Source: Malaya genurostris (Eukaryota > Arthropoda > Insecta > Diptera > Culicidae). Taken from it: 64,000 bases of DNA. The stretch lies in the NCBI RefSeq assembly GCF_030247185.1, contig NC_080570.1:163654882-163718881 (forward strand), given 5' to 3'. Position 1 is the first letter of the stretch; every line of letters starts with the position of its first letter. The translations under genes and the position numbers were made by a program. Under the pieces are notes generated by a model. It did no database searches. It saw only the letters and a list, made by a program, of their open reading frames with translations, and was not told the origin of the DNA. Of this stretch, positions 41,381 to 52,337 are shown piece by piece.

Positions 41381-43622
41381 ACCGAAATGTTTACACCCAT
41401 CCTGCACGCTCTTTGAACATAACTCATGGTTTAAGTTGCGATTACTCAAATCCATAAACGGCAACATTATGTCACAATTTGAGTAAAATTAATTCAGGTA
41501 TTAAGATCTCTTGCAGTTATTCATACATATATGAGTGAGCGTTGAGTTTTCAAACTTTTGAGTGTAAGAAAAATACTTCTTGCAATTCAGTGCGTTTTCA
41601 TTCTCGCAGTATTCTGATCGAATTTAAGAATGCAAGAATATATCGTTTTTCATTGCCGTGTCTAGATCCGTTTTTTATTAAATTATGAATCGTCAATCAT
41701 AGATGTTTTAAATAGAAATTTGGTGGGTTCAATTATGCTAAGTGAGAAGTCCAACATAAGGGTATCGAAATGGTTCAGTTTTGACTCCAAACCGGTAAAA
41801 AAGAAGCGGTATTGAATCACTGTTTTTCGCTTCCCATTAAAAAACGAATGACTTTAGCTAGGGATTCCAAGTATATAAAAATAAATGAATAAGATTTCTT
41901 TATTTTGAAAGCAAGGAACTAAAATTATGAAGAAAACTTTTTTTAAATTTTGAATAGAAAATATTAAACGAAAATAGAAGTAATAGAATGAATAGATAGG
42001 TGGTAACCTCAATTTAGACGACGTGCCCTTTTTATAAGTTTGATTAGTGTGAGGGTGCAGTAAGCCAGTCAAATCAATGAATAGCATCATTTGAGTTGCT
42101 ATTTTATTTAGGAAATTTCGGTCACAATAGCAGTAGCAAAATAAAGCAATGGAAACCATTAGAATGATTTTCTAAACTGATTACAACCCCACTTCCACGA
42201 ATCACTATGTTATCGGTTGTAGGGGTTTTTTTTCAGTATTAAACTTCTATGCTAATGTTTTGAAATGAATGTTTTTCTTTTTCTTTTTCACCATTGATTT
42301 TACAGCATAAACAATTGATTCACAATTAGATATATGGGTTACAATAAATTTTATTGTATCTTGACAAGATTTTTTTCATTTCCAACGATTCAATATATTG
42401 TTCCTACGATTCTACAATTGAATTTATTGTACACGTGGTGTTTCAAACAATATGTAAACTGTACATTTTATTGTTTTGCCAAGAAAACATGTATGAGAAA
42501 ACTTTATGATTTGAATTGTTACGATACTATACATTCTATTGTAGAAATCAATTTCACAATTGATTGAATAGTGTATAACAATACATTAAAATATTTTTCA
42601 ATGGTCAAAGCAAAATTGTGGCACGTTTTGTAACAGCAAATCGTATTGTTTTTCAACAGTATTTTTTATTCGGGTATGCATTAAACAACTTCTAAATGCC
42701 ATTCCATTAAGGAGCAAGACTCTTTGCAAGCGTATGAGTAATGTCAACAATGTGTGCGTAAAACAAATTCCGGTGCTTCTTTTCCTGATTTTAATCAATA
42801 AATCTTCTATATGGTTGCAAAAAAAACCAATCAGTTCATTATGCTTAAATTCAAGAAAAGTTAAAATCTTAGCTCAAAACTCTTCCGTTTTCTTTAAAAC
42901 TGTTCGAGAAAAATTATTTCAGTTTCAGCTTACTTCCACTAACACATTTGATTAGCAGCAAACACATTCCTATATGGATTTCCTTTTGCAGAAATTATTG
43001 CGATATAAAGATTCTCGTACCTTCTATAAGTAAACCCGTAAAATAGGAACCTTTAATTAAACACGCGAAAGGCAATGGGTATGGAATATTGTCGCAAAAT
43101 TATTTATTTTTCCTGAAAACTGCTTTTTTAACAGGAAATATTTAGTTTTGTTTATTTTGTGTAGCGCAATTTAATACAAATGTATTGAAGCTCCTATTTT
43201 TATTAGGAATTAAAATCTACATTCATAAAATGTAAGCAATTTCCCATCAAACGTAGATGAAGAATTGATCAAAACTGATATTCCATCCAAAAAGTCAGGC
43301 CTAACATTCATTTAAGAATATATTATTGTTAAAAAACAATTGTTTGAAACCCAATCGTGCAAGCCACTTTGATAAACTGGTTGCACTGCATATATGAATA
43401 CATAGATCTATGACATACGTACCAAATAAAATGTACGTGATACACAAATTACCAAAGCAAGTTAACTTGGTTTACTCTTGATCCTTAAAACCTACGTCAA
43501 TGGTAGGGTGGAAAATATTCATATAAGTTACCCGGTGAACTTATAAATAAATGATTAAAAAAAATCATATAACTATGATGCGCTTGTTTTTTTGAGTGTA
43601 TGGCACCTGTATTAATTTTATT
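41381..43622. other. No gene recognised; repeat scraps
   Basis: Only a scrap at about 41427-41456 (inverted relative of 14385-14420) is identifiable. 42300-42620 is very AT-rich with many ATTGT/ACAAT inverted motifs, perhaps an old MITE. Short frames here have no domains. Confidence 0.3.
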
Positions 43623-44024
43623 GCGTTTTCGTTTGTTGTAAAATTCAACCCAGTTTTGACCCCAACCCAGTGCTGTCAACTGTTTTTTCCAAAACTCTGT
43701 ATTTGGCGAAAAAATCTATCTGTACAATATCTTTCTCGAAAAATCAAACATCGATTTAGTGCGGAAACTGATTTTGCGACCAAAAAAAGGTGGCTCGACC
43801 TGGTTTAACCCTATGGAATCCAACACAAAAACTGAAAATCGGTATTTATCTGTATGAAAATTGAAATATCGGTATTTTGAGAGAGCATATCTGTATTCCT
43901 GTATCGAGTCCAAAAATCGGTATAAATACCGAGAAATCGGTATAGTTGGCAGCGCTGCCCCAACCATACATTTGACAGCAGTAAGGGTTGGAACTAGGTT
44001 AGTTTTAGCTTCAAGCGAAAACGT
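43623..44024. mobile_element. Small MITE with GCGTTTTCG-type ends, host of a nested hAT MITE
   Basis: Left GCGTTTTCGTTTG and right CAAGCGAAAACGTC are imperfect inverted repeats and resemble the ends of the 38141-38394 element. Without the 290-bp nested insert plus its duplication, it is only about 104 bp long. Confidence 0.55.
43668..43957. mobile_element. 290-bp hAT-type MITE
   Basis: Ends CAGTGCTGTCAACT and AGTTGGCAGCGCTG (12 of 14 matching as inverted repeats), flanked by a perfect 8-bp duplication CCCCAACC (43660-43667 and 43958-43965). Interior full of ATCGGTAT-like motifs. No ORF. A different family from the 8519/18467 hAT-type MITEs. Confidence 0.9.
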
Positions 44025-44432
44025 CTTTGTTGGCTCTCAAAGATGCCAGGTCTTCATATTTCTTAAGGAGTGATATATTTTATTGCATATATTTAACAAA
44101 CTTTTCAAAATTCGAATTCTTCGCAGAGATGCGTTATAATTAACAGATTTTTCAGTTGGACGATTTTTGTTTTTTTTTCTGCTGCCCAAGCCGGTTTGGG
44201 TGTCATATGGTGAAATGAAAGCCCGTAGATATTTTTTCGGATTCACAGACTTTTGCAACCCAACCCTGCATGAAGATATTGGAAATTTTTAGGCATCTCC
44301 GGTGGTTCCTGTCAAAATTTTTAGCGCTAGAGTAGAGTCTAGATATTCATAACATTGCCATTATTACAAAGAACTATAAAGTTCGTGTTTTAGTGAATAT
44401 ATTGTACTACTGAGATATTTGATACTGAGATA
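44025..44432. other. Upstream region of SmD3
   Basis: No gene; presumably includes the promoter and 5' UTR of SmD3, but no TATA box or clear initiator was found, as is common for housekeeping genes. Confidence 0.4.
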
Positions 44433-44876
44433 ATGTCTATTGGCGTTCCTATCAAAGTTCTGCATGAAGCTGAGGGTCATATTGTTACTTGTGAGACAAT
44501 TACCGGCGAAGTATATAGGGGTAAACTGATCGAGGCGGAAGATAATATGAATTGTCAAATGACGCAGCTAACCGTAACCTATCGTGATGGCAGAACGGCT
44601 AATTTAGAAAACGTATATATTCGTGGATCTAAAATTCGTTTTCTAATACTCCCTGATATGCTGAAAAATGCTCCAATGTTCAAGAAACAAGGAGCAAAGT
44701 CTGGTACGGCTGGACGAGGAAAATCTGGAATATTGCGAGCTCAAGCGGCGCGTGGTCGTGGTCGGGGCAGTGGTGGAGGTGGAGGTGGAGGTGGCAATGT
44801 AGGAAATCGTCCCCCAGGAAAAGGAAATTGGCAAGGACAAGGCCCATCTGGTGGCAGAGGAAGAGGCGGATTATAG
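44433..44876 (+). CDS. SmD3: Small nuclear ribonucleoprotein Sm D3
   Basis: A 147-residue Sm protein, one of seven that form the ring around the Sm site of U1, U2, U4 and U5 snRNAs and so a core part of the spliceosome. It starts MSIGVPIKVLHEAEGHIVTC, which is diagnostic for SmD3. The Sm1 motif lies within about residues 8-45 (GEVYRGKL, DNMN) and Sm2 at about 61-76 (YIRGSKIRFLILP). The tail (from about 108) is rich in RG and Gly, the usual target of arginine dimethylation that helps SMN-dependent assembly. Length fits insect orthologues. No intron interrupts the frame, and codon use looks like that of a normal gene. The only confident host gene in the window; a recent retrocopy is possible but no poly(A) tract or duplication is seen. 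Confidence 0.97.
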   Translation: MSIGVPIKVLHEAEGHIVTCETITGEVYRGKLIEAEDNMNCQMTQLTVTYRDGRTANLENVYIRGSKIRFLILPDMLKNAPMFKKQGAKSGTAGRGKSGILRAQAARGRGRGSGGGGGGGGNVGNRPPGKGNWQGQGPSGGRGRGGL

Positions 44877-44938
44877 ACAAGCCTACACAAACCTGAGTTA
44901 TGATATAAGACAATTTCATTTCATTTCGATTCATATGT

Positions 44939-44944
44939 AATAAA
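44939..44944 (+). terminator. Polyadenylation signal of SmD3
   Basis: AATAAA 62 bp after the SmD3 stop codon, giving a short 3' UTR. Confidence 0.7.
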
Positions 44945-45212
44945 CACTGATATGTAAGTTTACGTAAAAAAAAGTACTATAAAAAGTGAAACTCATACCA
45001 TTTGTTTTCATTGTGCTAGTAAGAAAGCGCGAAACTGTATTCTCTTCGTCATTTTTTACTACTGGAAAAAATAAATGGAACGATAAAATTACCCGCAGTT
45101 TTGTATTAATCGCGAATTCTATGCACTAGGGCGTAACTTCGTTATTCACACATGAGGCAACATATCGAAGAAGGGCGAAACTCTTCTTGAGTTGATTTCA
45201 CTCGTTTTTTTT
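44945..45212. other. Spacer downstream of SmD3
   Basis: No gene or repeat recognised. Confidence 0.4.
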
Positions 45213-45417
45213 AGAACGGCCAATAAGCCACCTGTCAACTTCCACTTTCGAAAGAAATTGCAAGCGAGCTATGAAAGACAGAGTGTTAAATTTAACACCA
45301 GATGAAAGAGAAAACTTTTCTCTGCCGTTTACTATTATAACTTACTCTCAGCGAGTGCCGAGTCATTCGAAATTACTCTTCAAAGTGAATGTTGATGGGT
45401 GGTTTATTGGCCGTTCT
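45213..45417. mobile_element. 205-bp MITE with long TIR (AGAACGGCCAATAARCCACC)
   Basis: The first 20 bp and the reverse complement of the last 20 bp differ at one position, and similarity extends inward to about 40 bp. Flanked by T-rich DNA on the left and A-rich DNA on the right. No ORF. Confidence 0.85.
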
Positions 45418-45911
45418 CAAAAAAGGCGTGATTTATTCAGTTGACATTGTAGGAAAGCCGAATACTTCACATACCTTTTAACGATAAACCAACAATTCTT
45501 AGGCTTATTAAAATAAGATGTTAGTTGCGCCCTCCTTTAAAAAAACAGCTGAGTAATCGTTCTTCTCATACAGTGCAGTGCACGAAGGACTACCATCTCA
45601 TTCTAGGTCGTGCCCGGAGATTTTATTCCGGTGCTGGTAGAAAGTGGTTTGGTTATTGTGGGAAGTGAAATGAAGACAAACAAAGCGAAACTGTCATTTG
45701 CACTAAAAGGACCTTTTCTAATGTTTATCGAAAAATATTGATCTCTTTGGTAAACTTTTGCACTCATGATAACATAAAAATAAAGCTACAATTTCCTATA
45801 TTCTGTTTTCTGGATTTTGCTGATCGGGATGTGACAAAAATTTCTGGTACGTCATATAAAGAACTCAGTTTTATGAACAGTTAGTATTCGCCCTGAGAAC
45901 CGGAAAGTGTT
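45418..45911. other. No gene recognised
   Basis: AT-rich spacer between two MITEs. Confidence 0.35.
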
Positions 45912-46284
45912 CCCTACACTCAAGCAAATTGAGTAGTGAAAATCATAAGGCAAATCTTATGATGCATCAAAAATCATCAAAATCATAATTTCATAAGATA
46001 AATATGAAAAATATACCTCTTCAATATACATCTCATCTATCACTATTATAGTTTTCATACGAACAACTTATGAACTTCACAATTAATGAGAGAAGTTATG
46101 TTTGTCATATAAATTTCGCACAATGTTCCTAAAAATTTCGTTTGAATTTCATAAGGCGTTTTATTGGAATTCCTATTTTCGGGATTTCATAAGGCGGTCT
46201 TATGATTCGCTTACGATATTCTTGTGGCTAAAAATCATACGAAATCATTATGAAATTCCATATATTTTTTGCCTGAGTGTAGGG
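45912..46284. mobile_element. 373-bp MITE with CCCTACACTC ends
   Basis: Left CCCTACACTCAAGCAAA and right (reverse complement) CCCTACACTCAGGCAAA are inverted repeats. The interior is filled with TCATAAGG/CTTATGA motifs, giving strong self-complementarity. No ORF; superfamily not assigned and target duplication unclear. Confidence 0.85.
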
Positions 46285-46719
46285 TAGGAGAGGTGGTCTG
46301 GTAACCCTAAGTGCACATATGAATGTGTTTGTGTAGCTTCCGGGCACGATGTAGAATTAACACTGGTGGCGAGATAGGGCGGTTTTGGCTGTTTTGAGAT
46401 TTTCTCAGGAAATTGAGCTAATATGTCTAATTTTCGGGTACGTAGTTTAATTTCTCCAAGTTGCCAAGTATTCCCGTCTTGGTAAATATGAAATAAAACT
46501 TTGCTCTCGGTTATAGCGGGCGTGATTCCAAGGATGATTCTGAAACGATGTTAGTATGTTTCGTGATTCTTACTAATCAGGGATATGAAATAATTTGAAA
46601 AATGTTTAGTTTCGAATTCGAATTCCCAACAAGCTTGACTGCGGTGCATACACATTTTGAAACCGTATACAGATATATCCCCTCACACTGTATCTGTGTG
46701 CGTGGAATATCCGTCAATA
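46285..46719. other. No gene recognised
   Basis: Spacer; nothing identified. Confidence 0.35.
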
Positions 46720-46900
46720 TGCTGAATACCGCATGGCTACCTTATGGTCAAATGATCGGCTGTCAGCAAAGAGCACCATTGGTGGTATTGGTGCGGGCGT
46801 GTCTACCTGCTACCTGAACACGAACACCGGACAATTGACATAAAAGCCTACTTCGGTTTGTCAGTTACATCATTGATTTTTCAACAGTGAGGCAATTAAC
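46720..46900 (+). promoter_or_regulatory. Promoter-like block Z, copy 2
   Basis: Related to 32825-33090. CATAAAAG at 46839-46846 is followed after about 31 bp by TCATTG, a plausible initiator position. Both copies share the AAAGCYTACTTCGRTTYGTYA sequence type after the TATA-like box. Could be the start of a repeated transcription unit such as a retroelement 5' end. Confidence 0.35.
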
Positions 46901-47860
46901 ACTTCTGAAAGTTGCTGATGGTTTTGTGCTATTGTAACAATTTATTAGATATTCAAAAGAAAAAGAATTGTTGCGTTAAAGAATGTAACGCAATACGGAT
47001 GACGTGTCGTGGAAACGTCTTTAATGTGCCAATATCCGATTTCTTGGTGTGCTACCTTTGGGTAATGGGTCTCAACTCGAACCCATATTATGTGAAATGA
47101 AAAGAATTGTGCTTTCGTTATTTGAATTATATCACCAATTCACTACCTACTGAAAATCGCGAATGCGGGAGAAAAAGTCATTTTCCACAAGAAATGAAAT
47201 GCTCGCTAAACAAAATGGAGTCCGATTCCATTGAGAGAAATAAGATAACGCGATTCAATGAGTATCGATTTAATAGTACAGTAATACCGGCAATACATTA
47301 CAATAATAAAATGTGCCCGGAATAGGTTCTGAATCTCATTCAGAAACCTATAAATTATTGACAACAGAAGGAAGCAATATGTAAATCATAGGATAAAAAA
47401 ATTGCGATATGGAATGTAACAGAAGGAACGCAAGCAGGAATCACACGAGGTAAGTTGTTGTGCTGAAACGCTATTTTTAATTTTGCTGCATCGCTATTTC
47501 TTTACTAATTCTGCTTCGGTTTTCTAGATGTTTACACGTTCGTCGAAAGTTGTGTGTCCAGAATTGTATTGCTGTCGGATGGAACAATGTAAGTTGCAAA
47601 GCTGATACATGATTGGGAGAATACTGAGCATCGGATCTAGCATCGGAAACCAACGGAAAGGCGCTAGAAAGTATAACTAATCTTAAATTTTTGTGAACAA
47701 TGTAGATCGTATAAAGTGGAGCGTCGGATGTCGAAGTGAAATGGCAAAATCAAAGAAAAAAATTCCAGCTTACAAAAGGAATCACATGTGCCAATGCGAA
47801 TTATTATCAAATGTCTTGTATTGCGTAGGATACAGCTGACATGATCCTAACTATATATTT
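46901..47860 (+). other. Possible spliced non-coding transcript (exon-intron-exon)
   Basis: CACGAGGTAAGTTG gives a good donor at 47453, and a pyrimidine run ending TTTCTAG gives an acceptor at 47526, framing a 74-bp intron of typical insect size; the next stretch ends at another donor-like CAATGTAAGT (about 47589). Two open frames upstream (46912-47100, 47107-47325) have no known domain. This may be a repeat-derived or non-coding transcript; evidence is only splice-site consensus. Confidence 0.3.
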
Positions 47861-47879
47861 CTATAAATAGTTCGTACTC

Positions 47880-48725
47880 TAATTAGGGAAATTGTCGATC
47901 TCTCCAAAACTAAGTCGTTCAAGAGTATTAGGTACAGAGTGGAGTTTGTTTCGAGGCCAATCCTAATTTTGAAAACTGCATATAAGCTTGCGAATAGGGC
48001 ATTAGAGACTTACAATTTGCAAATTAAATAGATTAATGAAACTAAAAGGTATCTGACCCAAGACCGCATGAGTGCAAACAAATGCAAATTATTTTTGGGT
48101 CAATTTATCCAATCAAGATCAAGAGTTTCTCAATATTTTCTATTTCATTGATTCTTTTAGAACCAGAATCGAGAGAAACTTCGGGTGCAAAATCGAAAGT
48201 TCACCCCAAGCTTCTTCGTTGACCTCTTGCGCACCGACTACGTCATTAGTCGGATATGTGCATTACAAATTTGAGATATTGAAGTCCGCTGAAGTAACAT
48301 ATAAATACGTACCACTTCAATTTCGGATATGTTTTAGAAATTCGTTTTTTCGTCATATTAGATGGTTTCCGGACGTTTCACGATTTGTAATAATTGCATA
48401 AACCAGCCAATTTGACGAAAAGTAAACAATTTCGGATATGTTTTAGAAATTCGTTTTTTTTATGTTTTCGGAGGCAATTTCTGTTTAACAAGAACAATTT
48501 GCTAACGGAAAGAATTACAAAACTGTACCTAAAATGTCGTTATCATATGACCAAAGGTCGCATGAGTGCGTATACTGAACCAACAACCAATTTATTTTCG
48601 TATATAATTAGAAATACGTCTTTTCCCCAAACTAACAACTGGAGTTTCGAAGAAATTCTATAGTTTATTCTTGTTTCAGTGAATATTGTATGGAACCGTG
48701 ATATTATCACTACGGAATATTATTT
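47880..48725 (-). repeat. Second decayed satellite unit, inverted
   Basis: Minus-strand landmarks include a full box (48536-48566, with one change), the constant element (48695-48722), ACGAATTTCTAAAACATATC-type monomers (about 48300-48460, duplicated), TTACAATTTGCAAATTAAA (48009) and a TCTCAATATTTTCTATTTC monomer (48129). Spacers are heavily diverged and rearranged. Confidence 0.75.
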
Positions 48726-48726
48726 T

Positions 48727-49030
48727 TAAGAGGCATGCGAATGCTTGTTTCAGGTTATAATGAATCTTTTCTACACCTTTTTTTCTAAACTTTCCCGCAA
48801 CTAGCTTCTATGCCGTGTTGCTTTTAATGGTGTCTTACATCCTTGCCTCCATAGCTTCAGAAGTCGTCCTTCCGTTCAATTATCGGAATTGCTTCTAAAC
48901 TGGTCGGTTGTGTAACGTCCATGCCGCAGCTTCTCTCCCCCACTATCTGAGCTGGTTCTTTCGGTGCGTGTTCCTGTTTTTCCTTTCTAAAAATAAACTC
49001 AAATCTGGGTTATAATATTTTTCCAATAAT
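48727..49030 (-). repeat. LTR-element repeat W, copy 1
   Basis: GGCATGCGAATGCTTGTT through CCATGCCGCAGCTTCTCTC recurs at 56915-57125. On the minus strand it looks like the end of a retroelement coding region plus downstream DNA, but no domain was recognised. Confidence 0.6.
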
Positions 49031-49097
49031 AATGGGAACCTGTAAAGTAATTTAGATTCTAATTCTGTGCTGAATGTGTTATCTTAAAAACATTTTC

Positions 49098-49337
49098 TCA
49101 TTTTATTACGATATTCCTTGTGCTTTTATTGTGCCCTTCTTTTATTCCGTTGGACTTCTGCATCTCCATTTCTGGAGGCATTTTCACCTCTATCCTTGGC
49201 TCCATGTAAATATGATCTGTATTCGTATTATGTTCTGCATTCCCTAATCCTAAATTTACTATTATCTCTGGTTTCGGTTTTTGTCCCTGCGATAGAAGGT
49301 TGTCGCTCATATTCCCTGTCATTGGGCTCGATATCAT
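49098..49337 (-). pseudogene. Unrecognised minus-strand frame, retroelement-like
   Basis: 79 codons, Met/Asn/Lys-rich, no known domain. It lies among minus-strand LTR debris and may be a Gag or leader fragment. Low weight. Confidence 0.2.
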
Positions 49338-49436
49338 TTCCTTTGTTATGTTTTTGTTTTGTTTGGCGACCTTAACTTCGCATAGCTCTATTGGTACCTC
49401 GTATATGCCTATCTTTGCTCTTTAGGTTGTTACTGG

Positions 49437-49890
49437 TCACGTTGGTTCTACTGCAGCATGAAATTTTTCCTTGATTGAACCGGGCAAAGAATACAATTTG
49501 CCCGGTCCAAGAACATCAATCAGAAGACCCAGCTCGTCCGGAGTGGCGGGCCCAGGTGTCCGGGAATAGGTCCATCGACGGCGAACCCAAGCCAGAACCT
49601 CCAGTAGCAACTCCTTGCTGGACACTGCGCGATACTCGCCGAGAGCGATCCTCCCGGCCAGTATCCTTCAATAGCTGATGGTGTATATGAGCGATGGTGT
49701 CACCCATCGATACAACAGGAGCGCCATACTAATACAACTTCGCCCAACATCCTCAATTCCGAAATCCTCGCCCGTAGTCCTGGCGTGTCCTTGCTGAGCG
49801 TACCGCGCCTTCCTTCTTCACCTGCGGCCAGTACCGCTGTCACCACTTGCAAGCTCCCGGCCGAGCGGTGGCGCGAGAAGAATAACAAAA
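49437..49890 (-). pseudogene. Retroelement ORF fragment R, copy 1
   Basis: On the minus strand a frame reads ILAGRIALGEYRAVSSKELL then LEVLAWVRRRWTYSRTPGP. The same frame, with conservative changes (RIALREFRRVSARELL, LELMAWVRRRWAYSRTPGP), is open at 53.5-53.9 kb. Because this frame is better conserved than the other two between the copies, it was probably coding. Family not recognised; I suspect an LTR retrotransposon. Confidence 0.45.
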
Positions 49891-50340
49891 GGGAGGATGG
49901 TTCTTTTATTCAATTATTTGGAAGTGATGAATCTGCTCGTGTTTAGAAACGTTTATTTATCACTATTTCTTCTCAATCAAGACGGTTCTATTTCCAGGCT
50001 TTTACACTATGGCAACAATCTCTTTTGAATATTCGAATAATCTTCTTGGCCGGACTTCAACTAAACTCACTTAAAACTGACTGTCCGAATACTCGAAACA
50101 AAAAAAAACTACTTAATACCGACCGCTTTTGTTACCTCTCTAACGTTTTGAACTGGACACAAACTTGCCCACGGGCCGACGACCGAATTAATAACAACTA
50201 CTTAATATGTCTACGGGTCGACTCCCGAGACTAACGCCTAGTTACCGCACTCTGTAAAACTGGACTAACTGCTTATTTGTCTACGGGTCGACGCCCGAGA
50301 CTAACGGCGCACTCGTTAAAACTGAACTGAACTCCTAACT
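49891..50340 (-). repeat. LTR-like DNA with two 70-bp tandem units
   Basis: TGTCTACGGGTCGACTCCCG (50208) and TGTCTACGGGTCGACGCCCG (50278) mark two tandem units (about 50201-50270 and 50271-50335). The region resembles a minus-strand LTR, with AATAAACG on that strand near 49950, but has no defined ends. Confidence 0.5.
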
Positions 50341-50600
50341 CTTCCCAACTATGGGTTTTTTAATGCTCCTAACATTTACTTTCGGGTGAAGCCCGAAGAT
50401 TTTAGTACAAGCCGAGCTTGTGATTCTAGGTAGAAAAGTTCATCCGACTTTCTGCCGAAGTTCTACCGAAAGCCGAGACTACTGTCACTATGCCAGAGGC
50501 AGTGTCTTTGTTTTTACAACATTGCTGCGCTGACTAATGCCCGGAACTGTCTATGGTTTCATGACAAAGTTTCTTAAACATTGTTGCGATGACTAATGCT
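50341..50600 (-). repeat. LTR-element repeat V, copy 1
   Basis: GGTGAAGCCCGAAGATTTTA and the following 200 bp recur at 55857-56110. Probably LTR or leader of the same family. Confidence 0.65.
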
Positions 50601-51130
50601 CGCAAATGTGCACGCTTCAATAACAAATTTTATACTTGAAGGTTGCAGCTACGCTGATATGAGAGTTTCCTTCACAATTTCCTACTTTTTCTACAATACT
50701 AGCAAATTCGAAGGAAAATTTTCTAAGGGCGCTGCACTATCTTGTCCTGCCCGTACGTTCGTTAGACCTGACTACCTAGCCCTAAACTATTGTATCAGCG
50801 GTTAACCTGTCCGAACATGTCGAATCGTCGATGCGGCGTGGTGGTTTCGGTTGATGCAATTCCTAATGGTTCTTGGCTGATGTAACCACGGTGGCCGGAT
50901 GTCTGCTGCGATGTCAGCGGTTCAATCATTGGTAACAGGGTGGTTGACATCTCCACGCGTTGGATACACTGGCGTCTTACTGCTGGCGTGTACTTTGCTG
51001 AGGTCTGTGCGTACGGGCCTTATGCTTCCGGAAACCGTTTACAATGCCAATATTTCTCTAACGAACTCTTGTTACTTCCAACGGTGAAGAAAACAAAAAA
51101 GTCGCAGTTCGGGAGATTTTTCAGATATAT
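50601..51130. other. No gene recognised
   Basis: Retroelement-like debris; no domain recognised. TTCTAAGGGCGCTGCAC at about 50718 recurs near 54379, 56205 and 58177 as GCT-A/G-AGGCGCTGCAC, linking it to the same LTR family. Confidence 0.35.
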
Positions 51131-51139
51131 ATCCAGATA

Positions 51140-51237
51140 CAGAGAAACAAGATACCAGCTTGCTATGATTTCTTTCAAATTCTATTTCAATTTTTTGTAT
51201 GACCATTTTGTGCTGCTAAGTGCAAGCGCCCATATGT
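51140..51237 (-). repeat. Satellite unit-start fragment joined to a CATTTTGTGCTGCTAAGTGC segment
   Basis: TTTCTTTCAAATTCTATTTC is the reverse complement of the satellite unit start. The fusion with a non-satellite GACCATTTTGTGCTGCTAA piece recurs at 51548-51625, 52980-53075 and 54424-54530, so this composite has itself been copied. Confidence 0.7.
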
Positions 51238-51547
51238 GGGCTTAAGGTTGGGTTATCCGTGTTATGATCTCGTTTTGTGAACGATGACATAGCACGGCAT
51301 GTGACCGACGATGTCTTTCGGAATGTAAATAATTGAACTGAACTACACTCGGTTGTCAGCAATAGACTGTCTTTATTATCCTCTTGTATATTCTTTACAA
51401 CATTCCTTACTTGAAGACACTTGAAGCACCGGTATGTTATGTTATGTGTCACTGTAAGTTGTATCGATGTTCTTTTTTCAAATTATTTATTGAAGTATCT
51501 CAATGTTTTCGTTTTCCTCTTCGTATGTGATTTATTATATGAACAAG

Positions 51548-51625
51548 ATACCAACTTACTATGATTTCTTTCAAATTCTATTTCAATTTTTTGTATGACC
51601 ATTCTGTGCTGCTAAATGCGCCTGT
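51548..51625 (-). repeat. Same satellite-derived composite, copy 2
   Basis: As 51140-51237, slightly diverged (TACCAACTTACTATG). Confidence 0.65.
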
Positions 51626-51738
51626 TAACGAATCGCGTATCTGGGTTTCTATTTTAAAAAAGTGACAATTCACAGTTAAAGGTCGGATTATCGGATCTAG
51701 GTTTTTAAAAAACGACTGGACTGTACTGAACTACTTTC

Positions 51739-51996
51739 TCAAGAATAGGAGTATATCTGTCGAGATCGATTACGTGAAATAATTTGTGTTCGCCTATTTT
51801 TAGGAAGCTGTAGCCATTTTGAATAGTTACTAGTCCTGGGTTGAGATGTAGGTTGGAAATTTGAATAGAACGGAAGGCATGGCTTGGATTGTGAGAGAGA
51901 TAGAAGGTGATTGTCGCATCGCAACGAGGTCTCTGATAAGAGAGACTTCGTCCCTACGATCGCTATAATGTGTAATTGGGTTCGATTTGATATCAT
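51739..51996 (-). pseudogene. Unrecognised minus-strand frame, retroelement-like
   Basis: 85 codons directly following (minus strand) the Gag fragment below after a stop. Ser/Leu/Thr-rich with three cysteines at most; could be an env or pol piece, not assignable. Confidence 0.25.
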
Positions 51997-51997
51997 T

Positions 51998-52276
51998 TCA
52001 ATTCAGTGAATCGATCAAAGCCGTTAAATTGTCGATTGGTCGGATGAAAGAGTGTAGTTTAATTTTATCGCCGGTAAATGGCGGCAGATCTTGTATGATT
52101 TGCGGCGTTTGCAGCGCCGTTTCCGCCGTTCCGACACCGGCACGCTGTGCGGCCTGCACGGCCTCGGCGGCACCTTGCGCTTCTACTCTAAGCTGATGGA
52201 TGATTTCATCCCTATTTTCAATTTCGGCTCGCATGTGCGCGAGTTGCTGTTCGTATTGATCCATTTTAATTTTCAC
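51998..52276 (-). pseudogene. Ty3/gypsy-type Gag N-terminal fragment
   Basis: A 92-codon frame: a charged coiled-coil N-terminus (YEQQLAHMRAEIENRDEIIH), an Ala-rich linker, then QIIQDLPPFTGDKIKLHSFI, which is the usual start of the gypsy-type capsid domain (LPPF-x-G-x3-KLHSF). A stop after about 92 residues truncates it. The orientation matches most LTR debris in 49-60 kb. Confidence 0.65.
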
Positions 52277-52337
52277 TTCACTTAATTTTCACTTCACTAA
52301 GGTTAGATAATGTATTTATTGGAAAAGATTTTTTATG

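Noticed and set aside
44643..44934. Minus-strand frames opposite SmD3
   Set aside because: Shadows of the Gly/Arg-rich SmD3 tail; Sm motifs on the plus strand are decisive.
49475..49888. Arg/Ser-rich frames on both strands
   Set aside because: Alternative frames of retroelement fragment R; less conserved between its two copies.
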